Source of the DNA: Ettlia oleoabundans
Taxonomy: Eukaryota > Chlorophyta > Chlorophyceae > Chlamydomonadales
DNA length: 64,000 bases
Direction: 5' to 3'
Assembly (NCBI GenBank): GCA_019693395.1
Contig: JAAMXP010000611.1
Span: forward strand, 1 to 64,000
The position numbers and the translations under genes were made by a program. The notes under the pieces are model-generated. The model saw only the letters and a program-made list of their open reading frames with translations, did no database searches and was not told the origin of the DNA. Positions 48,178 to 58,456 of the stretch are shown here, piece by piece (within the stretch, counting starts at the first letter, position 1; each line of letters opens with the position of its first letter).

Positions 48178-49426
48178 ATGTTGTTCGTGCGGACGGGTGA
48201 GCGGCGGCTGCACCATGTCATGCAGCGGCGGTGCATCACACACAAAGCAGCGCGCGACGAAGACACTCTGACAAGCTTTTTTCAGCGGCTTGGGCCATTG
48301 TGGGCTGGTGATGGCCAGCGCGCCTGTGCTTGCTGATTTTGCTCTCTGCTTCTGCCTGCAGACCGCACTCATGTGCTGGAGCTCGGCTCCACGGCTACCG
48401 TGGCCGATGTGAAGGCGGCCATTGAGGCTCGCCAGGGTGAGGACCGCTGCTGTCCTTCGCGTGGCGCTTGCCTGCCGCTTCATATCTTTTTACCTGTTTC
48501 TTGCAGGTCTGGGCATTATGGATTTTATGATTGTTCAGATATTCCGTTCGTCGATGTTTTAAACCCATCCATCGTCCTGTATCGTGCCTTGCAGGCATCC
48601 CCGCTGAGGAGCAGCGTGTGCTGTTTGGCGGTCGCCAGCTGGAGGATGCTGCCAGCCTGGAGGCCTGCGGCGTGTCTGACGACTCCCAGATGTACATCCT
48701 GATGCGCCTGCTGGGTGGTGCCAAGAAGCGCAAGAAGAAGACCTACACCAAGCCCAAGAAGCAGAAGCACAAGTGCGTGCCCGCACGCCCGTCTTCCGTG
48801 CTGCAACCTCCGCACCTTCTTGCGTGCTCTGCTGCTGCTGCAAGCGCTGCAAGGCAGCATTATCTAGCAGAGCAGTGTATGAGGCACCTGCATATGTGTG
48901 CCGCACTGGCGCTGGAGGTGGACTGAAATTATGCTTGGGGAGATGGCGTGGCGGCTCAGCCAGCGCGTCTTACGGTGCTTTTGCTCAGAGCACTTCCCCA
49001 CACTGTTCTCACAACACCTTCCCATTGCTGTGGTGTTCCTGCCCTCATTCAGGCACAAGAAGGTGAAGCTGCGGGTGCTCAAGTTCTACAAGGTGGACGA
49101 CAGCGGCAAGGTGCAGCGCCTGCGCAAGGTCTGCCCCCAGTGCGGCCCCGGCATCTTCATGGCCACGCACTTCAACCGCGTCTACTGCGGCAAGTGCCAC
49201 CTCACCTACGGTAAGCTGATGTCATGCAGACGGCGCTGCACAGTGGAACTTGCAACCAAGTGCGCAGCCCAGTTTGCGCAATGCAGCACAGGTTGCAGTT
49301 GCATTTTGCTTGGCGTGAGCAGGTTCCACCCTAGTTGTAGATCTGCTGCTTCCCTGTTTTTACCCGCCTGCTTATACGTTGGTGCCTCTGCCTGCAGTGT
49401 ACGACAAGGAGGGCCAGACTGCCTGA
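48178..49426 (+). CDS. RPS27A: Ribosomal protein eS31 (RPS27A) with divergent N-terminal ubiquitin-like domain
   Basis: Five exons close to 152 residues: 48178-48196, 48362-48436, 48595-48772, 49053-49210, 49398-49426. Residues 1-73 are ubiquitin-like: [44 protein letters not shown], ending MRLLGG where ubiquitin ends LRLRGG. It is three residues shorter than ubiquitin, and by eye it resembles FUBI (the FAU/S30 fusion partner) about as much as ubiquitin. Residues 74-152 are a normal eS31: [40 protein letters not shown] and a C4 zinc finger (CPQC...CGKC). Gly-Gly before AKKR is the expected cleavage point. The six-codon first exon is fixed by phase. The small-subunit role is established for the family; the fate of the freed N-domain is unknown. 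Confidence 0.92.
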
Positions 49427-49803
49427 GCCACCTCAGTAGGTGCATGGCGTCTGACTCAGCCCTGCTGTAGCATGGTCACGTGATCAGAGGCAGCGGTGGC
49501 CTGCAGTTGGCAGTGTCGTTTGGCTGTGTTTGGCTGTGACTTGAACTTGTCGCTGCCAATGCAGTATATGTAAGGCTAATTTCTACGAGTCAATTAAAAC
49601 ATGGGAGAGCGTGGACAGCGGAACGAGAAGGCACAAAGATAAGGGAGTACCAGGAAGCATGAAGTGGCACCGGAATGGACGGTTGCCACCTCAGCAGCGC
49701 TGCCACCGCTTCAAAATAACGTGGCCGCATTCCAATGTTGGCGATCACTGACTCGGTTGTAACTTGAGTTTATCTTCGTGGGGAGAAGCACCGTGTCGGG
49801 CAA
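49427..49803. other. Intergenic region, eS31 3' UTR and reductase promoter
   Basis: TGTAA at 49569-49573, 143 bp past the eS31 stop, is a good candidate poly(A) signal. The remaining 230 bp should hold the promoter of the downstream reductase. No other feature is visible. Confidence 0.5.
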
Positions 49804-51576
49804 ATGGGTCTGGTAGAGGTCGCGTGGGCCATCCCCACCTCAACATTGGCGTACGGTATGATGGCAGCAGCGGTTGCGACATTCTTCACGCTACTCGTCG
49901 GGCCGGTTGCGCCATACGGCAGGTTCGATTGGGTGCAGACCCATCTCGCTGCCTTGTTGCGCTCCCTGACATCATCAATGAGCGAAACACGATTGAAGTC
50001 TCATACTCTAGCCTGCTTTCGGCCAGCTGCACCTGTGGCTCGCCTGTGACCTCCCTTGACGCGCAGGTATTCAACAACGGGCTGGGGATTTTTCATTGGC
50101 TCAAAGCTGGCATGGATCGTAAGTGGATCTTGTCCCCTGCAAGCTTAAGCCATGCCACCATGCCGCCCATTAGTCTGTGAGTCAGTTGGCACTTGTACCT
50201 TTGCCCATGGTTTCTAGCTCGTGCCCCGTTGCGATTGCTCCACCCGCTCCACAGACACAGGAGATATGGAGCTTCGCCGTGCCAGCCATTTGGCTGACCT
50301 TTCTTGCCACGGTGGAGCAGTGGGAGCGGCTTGGGCAGCCCGCCAACGCCCTCCTCATGTCCATGTTCCTTGTGCACTACTTCAACCGAGACTTCATCTT
50401 CCCGCTGCGCCTGCGTGGCGGCAAGCCCACGCCCTTCATTGTTTGGCTCATGGCTGCCGTATTCTGCATCTATAATGGGTACATGCAGGCAAGCCATATT
50501 TGTGCTGGTCGGACGCTGCTCTTCCCACGATTCAGCGACCGCATGATGTGCATCTGCTGTTGGAGGAGCAGGCCGCGGCAGGCTCACATCCCCCACCATC
50601 ACATCCGACATTCCACGTTGCTTATCACCTTTGCAGACTAAGTATATTCTCACAGAGGCCCCTTCTAAGGCTCCTATCACAGTGCGCACCCTGGCAGGCA
50701 CTTCTATCTGGCTGATGGGCTGGCTCATCAACCTGCAGGCAGGCAGGCAGTTAGCTAAAGGCCATTCTGGCAGTGCATGTGTGCGGCACCGGCAGGGAGC
50801 AAAGAATGTTGCTGCCATGGCCTAGACCTGCCTGACATACCCGGCATTTGGACGCATAACTGCTGCCCCTGATGTGACTGGCTGCTCAATACTGCAGGCG
50901 GACCACATTCTCATCAACCTGCGCAAGCCTGGGGAGACAGGTGACATACAAGGAATGCATTGCTACAAATAGATGCTGTGTGCTGTCTGGACACCGCTGC
51001 TGGCTACTGCTGCGAGCCAACATTGCCTGCTCCAATCACTTTGCGCACCATGCACAGCCATGCCCTGCAGCCACTGCCTGTGACGCAGGCTACAAAATCC
51101 CACGAGGCGGCGCATTTGAGCTTGTCTCGGCTGCCAATTACTTAGGAGAGATAGTGGAGTGGTGCGGCTACGCTATTGCCGCCTACCCCAGCCTGCCAGC
51201 AGGTAGATATTTGGGCCGTCATGTGGAGGACAGGCTGCCTGGCTGTGGTTGCTGGCTTGCAGACCCCCGCTTGCTTTGCAGCAGGCGGGTAGCTGCCATG
51301 AAACGGATATGGAATCAAACTGACGTCCCAAGCCGCACCAATCCCCGTGCAGCCGCCTTTGCCATTTTCACCTTTGCCAACCTGGCGCCGCGTGGCTGGC
51401 GGCACCACCTGTGGTGAGTTGAGGAACCCCTGCCAAGATGCTGTCGATTGCCCGTTTGAACTTGATACGAATGAGGTGCACACATCCCTTGGCCTCTCAC
51501 AAAGTGCAGGTATAAGGCCAAGTTTGGCCCGCGCTATCCCCCAAGGAGGAAGGCTGTGATCCCAGGCATCTGGTGA
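49804..51576 (+). CDS. Steroid 5-alpha-reductase family protein (SRD5A/DET2 type)
   Basis: NADPH-dependent reduction of a steroid delta-4 double bond in the ER membrane is the family reaction. Eight exons close to 261 residues, the usual size: 49804-49922, 50067-50118, 50261-50488, 50637-50738, 50898-50940, 51089-51202, 51353-51413, 51510-51576. Motifs: [66 protein letters not shown] (cofactor-binding region), [20 protein letters not shown], and the C-terminal [20 protein letters not shown], where families have RKAxIPFxF. Several hydrophobic helices are present. Algal members may act on phytosterol precursors; the true substrate is not visible. Introns after 50488 (CAG|GCAAGC) and 50738 (CAG|GCAGGC) have GC donors, required by the reading frame. 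Exon 3 could begin six bases earlier at 50255. Confidence 0.92.
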
Positions 51577-51981
51577 TCGAGCGTTCTGGGAGTTGGGAGC
51601 AAACATGGTGCTATTGCCTCTACCTGTTGCAATCCTTAGTTTATCGTGCCTCTGCTCTGAGCTGGCGTTGATCTTCTGCTGCCTGTGGTTTACCGTATAT
51701 AAATTGAAACGCAAATGTGGGTAAAAGGAACAGCTCTGAAGTGCAGTATAGCAGTGGTGCATGGCATGGCCTGCTTCAATGCTTGGACCTCAGTGCCTTG
51801 ACCAATGCTGGAACGCACTGCTGGCACTAGTGAAGCATATACAAACTAGGCTACAAGGCAATAGGGGGAAGGGTGATAGATTCATGCCGCGTATTGAAAA
51901 ACACTCTGTACAGGCTTTCGTTTCCCTTTATTATCTGTTCTTGTTGCTCTGGCGTGGCAGCACTGCCATGCCTAACCTGCC
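51577..51981. other. Convergent 3' region, reductase (+) and expansin-like gene (-)
   Basis: About 400 bp of 3' UTR sequence. No TGTAA is found on either strand. GTATATAAATTG near 51694 is AT-rich but has no assigned role. Confidence 0.4.
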
Positions 51982-54900
51982 TCAGCTGGATGAGGCACTC
52001 AGCAGCCGTATGCCGTCAAGGCACACGCTCTGCCTGCCTTTGCCAGCATTCTTGAACTCCACGGTAGTCAGATCAAACCAGCCATTACCACCGCAGCCGT
52101 TGAAACTGGAGTAGCTGCAAGGGTGAGCATGTAGTTGTGTGTCTCCCTCTTACTAGCATGAGCAGGTTGATAGAATGAATGTCAAGAGGGCTGCATCACG
52201 CGGGGGATGTACAGCCACCTAGCACAGAGTCAGCAACACACGTGTGCGTAGCCTTGAATGCCAGCCAGCAGCCATGTTGCTGCTGGCGCAGGGATTAACT
52301 GACCTGCCACCAAAATCTCCCATATGGACAGCAAACTTGGACCACCCTCCGCTGCTGCTGAGTACTGGCAGGGACTGCAGGGAAACTTGAGAGCAATACT
52401 TCTGCAGGTAGCCGGCAGGATAGCATGGCAACGCAAGGCATGTCAGCTTAGCAATGCGATGGTGGGAGATCAGCATGCACTGCTGGGATGGCTCAAGAAT
52501 AAATCATTGACGTTGCTGCCTACAAGGCAACTACTGCCAGCCATTTGGTAGCTCACAGAGGGGCCACCAAGGTTGATGGAAAGGTTGGGCTTGCCGCCAT
52601 CTGTCTTGACCCACCACTCCAGCACATCCAGCCCTTTGAAGGAACCCTTGGTGTTCCTAACTGCACCACATGTACCGCAACGGGAGCTATATAACAATGC
52701 AGCTTAAATTACCCACCTGTCTGCATTTTCAAGCTGCCACCTCTGCACCAGCCAGATTCACCATCTGCTGCTGGGCTGCTTGCTGTTTTGCGCACCTGCC
52801 AGCACTCCCCCAAGGAACAGCTCTGCGCAAACAGCATTGCCTCTGGCAGCGCCGAAACGGCCTGCCTGCCAGTTGACCTTGGCGCTGAAGCTTGCATCCT
52901 GCCATCCGTTCTGCAAGCACGCAGGTTGGGACAGTGTAGCCGAGCACACTGCTGAGCTCTGTAGGCCCTACCATGCAACTCATGCACAGAAGACAGAATG
53001 CTGGACACGCCCAGCAGATGACAGATGGGCTGCCCACACGCACCTGGAGCTTATCCTCATAAATCAAGCCACTGCCAACAGAAGCCTTAGTGTCAGCTGC
53101 AGAAATGGCGGCATGGTTGGTGCTGTCATTGCCCGCTTCTGACTGGTCGCTGAAGCCATCAAAAAGGCCACCAAAACTGCCACCGCTGGTGCTGCTGAAG
53201 GCAGAACTGGTGGGTGTGGGGGCGGAGCCAGAAGAGGCGGCAAGCGTGGAAAAGATGCCGTCTGCGTTGTCGCGCACCATGGCACTGGCGATTGAGCTGG
53301 AACTGGTGCTGGCTCTAGTGTTCGCAGTGGCGCCAGCAGTGCCAGCGGTGGCACTAGCGCTGGTGATGGCACTATCGGTAGCGCTAGCAGCGATGCTGGA
53401 AGCAAAGGGGCGCGCAGCAGAAGAACCTGAGGAGGAGGAAGAGGTCGAGGAGGAAGCCGGTGAAGCGGACCCTGCTCTGCTGCTGCTGCTGCCGGTTGGG
53501 TCGCCAAACGACCAGCCCTGCACCATTATCTCAGTCTGCTGCCTGTTCCAAATCTGCATGATGGAGCAGCAGCATCGTCTTCAGTAGCACCAGCACCAGC
53601 TAATCACACAGGCACTGACCACCAGAATGCCTAAACAGCCCAACAATGCTGTAGCCACCAACCTTGGGCGTCTTGAGGTTGCCAGTCTCCATGAAGTTCT
53701 GCAAGTACAGATACCATGGGCGGTGTCGATGTTGCTGCATGCTTCATGCACCATCGCATATCGATAGAAAGCATTACTAGTAATCTTTGCAATGCAATGC
53801 CGCCATCATGATCTACTGGATCACTCACCGAGTGGCCCGACCAGTACTGTCCAGGCGTGCGCTTTGCAACGTCTGGAGCCGGGTTGGCAGGCACATGGTT
53901 GCAAGGCACAGGGCGCCACTGCAGGACCAGGTGCAATCAGTCGCAGCAGTACACAGAGATTCAACGTGTGTGAAGACACAACTGCACAACACATACGCAA
54001 TATGTGATATGTCAGGATTACCCGTCTGAAGCCCGACATGATAGGTGTGCAAGTTCACAAATCTCACCCGCAGCCCAATCATGCCCCACTTCTTATCCGC
54101 CAGCTTTTCAAAAGCCCATACACTGCACCATTACAGGCAGCTCACAGCAGTTGTGCTTGTTGGGGAATGTGTGATGCTTCCCATGCATTTTGGATTTGGT
54201 ACTGATGCGGATGGGCAATCCGCCGTTCCCACCTGATGTCCATGTGTGGCATGTCTCCACAGCACCAGCGCTTGTTGCTGTACCTGCACCACAGCCAGCG
54301 CTAGCTGGCATGAGCATAAAATGCGGACTAGCAGCCAGGAAGCGGCAGTTGCCTATCTCACCAGTTGTTTGGATAGTGGCAATCGCACGAGTCGACCACT
54401 CGGACCAGCAGGGATGCATCAGAGTCGAGGCAAACTTTAGTGCGATCAAAGGATTTGCCATACCTGCACACAGCACAAGGGAAGTGCTAATGGGGGTGCA
54501 TGGGGAGATGGGCAGCTGGGTGCATCGTGCAGGCCAGCAGGCATTATCTGCTGATGATTCAGCCACCCACCCGTCCTTGACCACTGCAGGGTTGCAGGCA
54601 ATCTCGTAGCAGCGGCCACAGCTGCCGGGGTAGTCTGGAAACTGGTCAGAGAGTGCCGCCACGTCCCAGCCCTGCGGCATCAGAGCCCAACTGACCTCAG
54701 TGCCTGAGGTGTTTGAGACACAGTCAATCTGCAGCGGGGCACTTACCGCAGGCTGGTCCTCGCTGATATAACCAAAACCACAGTTTCCACGGTGGATCGG
54801 CCATCTGAATTGCAAGGGGGCAGCACAGGGCAGCGACAGGTGGCCAACCGAACGGCGGCCGGCAGCTGCTGCCTTGCAGGGCAGGTGTTTCTCAGCCATC

Positions 54901-55069
54901 CGCATGGCCGGCGCAAATCAACACATCGCAGCAGTGTTGTAAGCGCTCACGCGTCGTTGCCATAGAATGTAGCGCGGCCTGTGCGCCACTGGCAGTCGAA
55001 CTTGGCCGAGACCAGGCCTGCCCAAGCCAGCGCCAGCAGCGCCATGCGGAATGGCCCGGCAATTCGCAT
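51982..55069 (-). CDS. Secreted expansin-like protein with Ser-rich linker and extra C-terminal beta-rich module
   Basis: Thirteen exons close to 523 residues: 55069-54951, 54804-54747, 54671-54571, 54463-54362, 54283-54233, 54122-54068, 53918-53829, 53698-53663, 53553-53044, 52910-52796, 52660-52557, 52401-52304, 52114-51982. A signal peptide (MALLALAWAGLVSA) precedes an expansin/GH45-like double-psi barrel: GRATFYGNDAWPIHRGNCGF, GWDVAALSDQFPDYPG, SCGRCYEIACNPAV, VRVVDSCDCHYPNN, KRWCCGD, HMDISVWAFEKLADKKWG. The HFD triad of expansins reads HMD here. An expansin-domain-2-like part follows (VPCNH...IWNRQQTEIMVQGWSFGDPT), then about 110 Ser/Ala/Thr residues. The final module (IYEDKLQNGWQDASFSAKVN, LEWWVKTDGGKPNLSINLGG, GGWSKFAVHMGDFG, CLDGIRLL) resembles carbohydrate-binding beta-sandwiches (inference). 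Wall loosening or glucan binding is the likely role. Confidence 0.85.
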
Positions 55070-55589
55070 TGCTTCACAGGTCTATGGCTGCCAGGAAGCG
55101 TCTAGGAGGATAGCGCGCCTCGAGATCAGGTCAAGTCAGTCGGTCTGATCTTGGGCAGACCAGCATAAGCGATATGTTGGAAGAGCACAATGACTCACAC
55201 ACTGCAACAACGGGAGAATTACCGCGAGTGTCAGGCCGGTGACGGCCAGGCTGGCCGCCAGCTGTAGTAGGATGACGGCGGGGATTTCGGGTGGCTCATG
55301 CAGTGGCGGCAACACCTGCTACTCAACGGGTCCTGCCCTGGTTTGTACTGTGACGGTTCCTGCTGTGCCTGCCAAATAATGAGCAAAGCCGCGCTGCATG
55401 TTGAAGAGCAGCAATGGGCAGGGCAGCGCTTGAGCTGGGAGCCTGCTCCACTGTGACTTGACTAGGGTTGGTTGGGTGCTGCAGGCAGGGCTGCCTACAC
55501 AGCCTAACAGTCACAACTCCGGCAAATTGCGACTTGTTCTGATGATTCTGAGGTGCCCCGTGCTTGCAATACGCAGGGTATCAAGATTG
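55070..55589. other. Upstream region of the expansin-like gene
   Basis: About 520 bp carry the minus-strand expansin promoter. No coding exon or RNA gene is visible. It borders the retroelement relic. Confidence 0.4.
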
Positions 55590-56150
55590 TTACCACGGCG
55601 GGCAACCATGCACCCACGTCACGTGGGCGCATGGTGCCAGTTGTGTCGCCAACCACCCATGCCATGCCTCCGCGAGCGCCTTGTTCCACAGCTTGGCGGC
55701 TCTCCGCAGCCACTGCTGCCACAGTGGTCGCTCACCCGTCTCCGCTGACACCACCATGTTGGGCGTGCCCTGGCGGACGCCAAGGACGTGGCGTAGGTAG
55801 CTGAGCTGGAGCTGCTCTGCCTGGCTCCCAGCACTGCCGCCGTCGCTGCCAGCTGCGTTCGCTGCCAGTTGCACCCCCCACTACACCTCAACACCATAGG
55901 ACAGCACCGCGTCCACCATGATGCTGAGAAGGTGCAGCTGCACCGCTGCTGACTTAACTCCCAGCTCAACACAGCGTGCACGGCAGTTGTGCATTGCCAT
56001 GCGGGCCAGCTGCGCCCGTGCCGATGCTACTGCGCCAGCTAGGCATGTGCTGGCGTGGAGGGTGATGCCGAGGTACATGAACCTGGTGACCGCCTCCAAC
56101 CGCTGGGCAGCAAAGCGCCGGCGCCAAAGATGCTGGGCACTGCAGAGAGG
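55590..56150 (-). mobile_element. Decayed LINE (non-LTR) reverse-transcriptase fragment
   Basis: Read on the minus strand, conceptual translation gives WRRRFAAQRLEAVTRFMYLG, ITLHASTCLAGAV, LSYGVEV-stop-WGVQLAA, then QLSYLRHVLGVRQGTPNMVV, SAETGERPLWQQWLRRAAKL. The FxYLG, AE/VEVWG and LR-x-LGVR-x-TPN...E-x-G-x-x-P-L-x-x-W pattern is that of the C-terminal part of LINE-type reverse-transcriptase ORFs. An in-frame TAG between YGVEV and WGV breaks the frame, so it is a dead remnant. No poly(A) tail or target-site duplication is apparent. The nearly palindromic CCCACGTCACGTGGG near its end may be coincidental. Confidence 0.65.
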
Positions 56151-56926
56151 GGCTTAGGCACAGCACAGCGTGATGCAAGTTTGGAGAAGCGACAGGCTTT
56201 ACAGACCTTGCCAAACTCCCTTGCTAGCTGGACTGGGCAGGGCACCTTACTGCTGCTTCCACTGGGTGTCAAGAGACCATTTGCGGCCTCACCGCCAGGT
56301 GTGTATGCTGCATCCTGACGACCTCAACTTATTTGCCTCAGATTACTCTGTGGACCTAACTTTACGATGCGAGAAACCCAGCACCACGCCAATGCAAAGA
56401 ACACTTGAGGTGAAACATTCCCGCCGCTGTACCTTCTGCCCTAGCGGGACCTGCAACGGAAGGTGCGGCAGCACTCCTCCAGCGGGGGTGAAGTCCTGGT
56501 ATGGCTGCTCCGCCGTCTTTAGTTACTGGAAACCGCTGAAGGAAGGTTTGGAGGGACGACAAACAGCAGACAAACAGGTGCACCTTGTATGACGTGCATC
56601 GCTGCTGAAGCGGCTCGTGAGAGCTCGTTCGCAGTGGTCAGTGTTCCGGCATCACAAGTAGATTTTGTGGTCGTGTAAAGTATGGCAAGAACAAGGGAGG
56701 AGAGCTGCACTGTTTGTGGGCGCTGTATTGGAGTAGGGCTCACGCTGCTATGACAGCAGGTCGACTATTTCCCAGCCCAGGAAAAGCGCTTCAAGCAAGT
56801 GCGAGGGCAGTAGCATTCCAAGAGGGCGCTCAACAGCGCTCCAACGCAAGCCGCTCCTGACCGCCGCCTGCCACACTCCTGCCCGCGCCCCCTTTGCTGC
56901 AACCGCCTGTCGTGCAGACTTCTGCC
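56151..56926. other. Intergenic region between LINE relic and ankyrin gene
   Basis: About 780 bp. Short open frames occur on both strands, but none shows a family motif. The part next to the relic may be further degraded element sequence. The end carries the ankyrin gene promoter. Confidence 0.35.
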
Positions 56927-57715
56927 ATGGACCCCTTCACGCTGTTTGGTGCGATGGCTGAAGTGACAATTGGCGCCTTACAACTCCTGAGCCGTTCAAG
57001 CAGTCGCGGTGGTCGTTGCAGCGGCCCTGAGATGGTGCGCAGGGTGGATGCGGCAGTGCGCAACCCGGCAGCCCTGATGTGCGCTATCAAGGCAGGACAT
57101 GCTGACGTGCTGGATAAGTTACTGGGGCTGGGGGCAGCTGACAACGTCAATGTGGGCCATCAGGTTCGCATTCGGAACAGGATCACGGTGGATTTCACTC
57201 CCCTCATGGCTGCGGCTTTGAAGGACAGCGCAGTCATGATACGTGTGCTGGTGGGCTATGGCGCTGATTTGAATGCTGAGGCGGACATCCCAGGAAAGGC
57301 CTGCAGCGGCCTAACTGCGCTGGCCTATGCGGTGGGTTTCAATAAATACCGTGCGGCGAAGCAGCTGCTGGAGGAGGACGCTGACATGGATGTATCGGAT
57401 GACGGGGGCATGACACTGCTGATGTCAGCTGTGGAAAGGAGCGACGAACGCATGGTGCGGCTGCTGCTGCAGTATGGTGCAGATGTGGATGAAAGCGACA
57501 TGTGGATGACCGGCTGGACAGCCCTCATGTATGCCTCATTGTACGGCAAAGAGGGCTGTGCCGCCGAGCTGCTGAATGCCGGTGCAGACACCGGAGCACA
57601 GAGCACACGTCGCCACGAGCGCAAGGGGGTGAGCGTGGGAGCGGGTCGCACCGCCTTTGATATTGCCCGCGGCAGCGGCAACAATCGCATCGCAGCTATG
57701 ATTAGGGCATATTAG
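56927..57715 (+). CDS. Intronless ankyrin-repeat protein
   Basis: A single open exon of 262 residues, starting MDPFTLFGAMAEVTIGALQL and ending IAAMIRAY. About five ankyrin-type repeats are visible: ALMCAIKAGHADVLDKLLGL, FTPLMAAALKDSAVMIRVLV, LTALAYAVGFNKYRAAKQLL, MTLLMSAVERSDERMVRLLL, WTALMYASLYGKEGCAAELL, plus a last partial one (RTAFDIARGSGNNRIAAMI). Helix-helix-GAD turns (YGADLNAEAD, YGADVDESD, AGADTGAQ) confirm the fold. Ankyrin repeats bind proteins; the partner is unknown. All other full-length genes here contain introns, so the lack of introns suggests retroposition, expansion of a recent family, or transfer. The start at 56927 is the first ATG in frame, preceded by a pyrimidine-rich stretch. 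Confidence 0.85.
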   Translation: MDPFTLFGAMAEVTIGALQLLSRSSSRGGRCSGPEMVRRVDAAVRNPAALMCAIKAGHADVLDKLLGLGAADNVNVGHQVRIRNRITVDFTPLMAAALKDSAVMIRVLVGYGADLNAEADIPGKACSGLTALAYAVGFNKYRAAKQLLEEDADMDVSDDGGMTLLMSAVERSDERMVRLLLQYGADVDESDMWMTGWTALMYASLYGKEGCAAELLNAGADTGAQSTRRHERKGVSVGAGRTAFDIARGSGNNRIAAMIRAY

Positions 57716-58456
57716 TATGCTGCATTTGCACAGCTAGTAGCCAAGCAGCTACACTTCTCTTCATTGTTATTCACTCAAGGCTGCCACGTGTAGTAGCTGT
57801 TTGAAAGTTGGCGAATCCCTTCAGTTACCTAGCTTGAAAATGCCCTTTTTGCTAACATCCTATATCCTGCCCTACCAGACTCTTGTCGAAGCAGTGTGAC
57901 GATGCCAAAGTTTCATCGCTGTGGGTTAACTTCCTCTGTGCATTCCAGGGTTTTGTTGCTTTTCTGTCGCCTGTTCTGGTGCTGGGTTCATTACTTTCAC
58001 AAAATGCAGTATTTGTTCATACAAGCTCCATATTACGGAAAGCTACTCTCATGAACCAGGGACACCAATTGATATTGATACTGGTGCATACGTGTACTTG
58101 CATGCATGGTGCCCCGACTGGTGCTGGCCCTACAACCCTATTTTCTTTAATTCTGAGAATGAAGTCAGTTTGAACTCTTGTCAATTTTGCCGGGCTGTAT
58201 CAGGGCTGTAGCAACCGCCTATACCAAGAGTCAATGCATGAACAGACGCTTGTGCGTGCGCTGCCGGCTGCCCGCCTCGCTGGCAGGCGGGATGCCTGGC
58301 ATGGCGTGGGATGAGCAGCAGCCCGTTTGCACTTTCTCCTGAACACATTACCAGCCTCTTTTCGCACAGCGCCGGCTACCTTGATATTTCACACCTGAAA
58401 GCTGCAGCCATAGAAGAAGCGACGCGAGTTGGGCTGGTTTTAGCCGATTCCCCGCC
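57716..58456. other. Intergenic region between ankyrin gene and RPF2
   Basis: About 740 bp of AT-richer sequence than its surroundings. No exon or RNA gene is recognisable. The last 100-200 bp should include the RPF2 promoter. Confidence 0.4.

Noticed and set aside
51982..55069. GH45 cellulase call for the expansin-like gene
   Set aside because: The barrel has GH45-like and expansin-like features, but I see no GH45 N-terminal catalytic motif of the STRYWDCCK type. An expansin-domain-2-like part follows, so expansin-like fits better.
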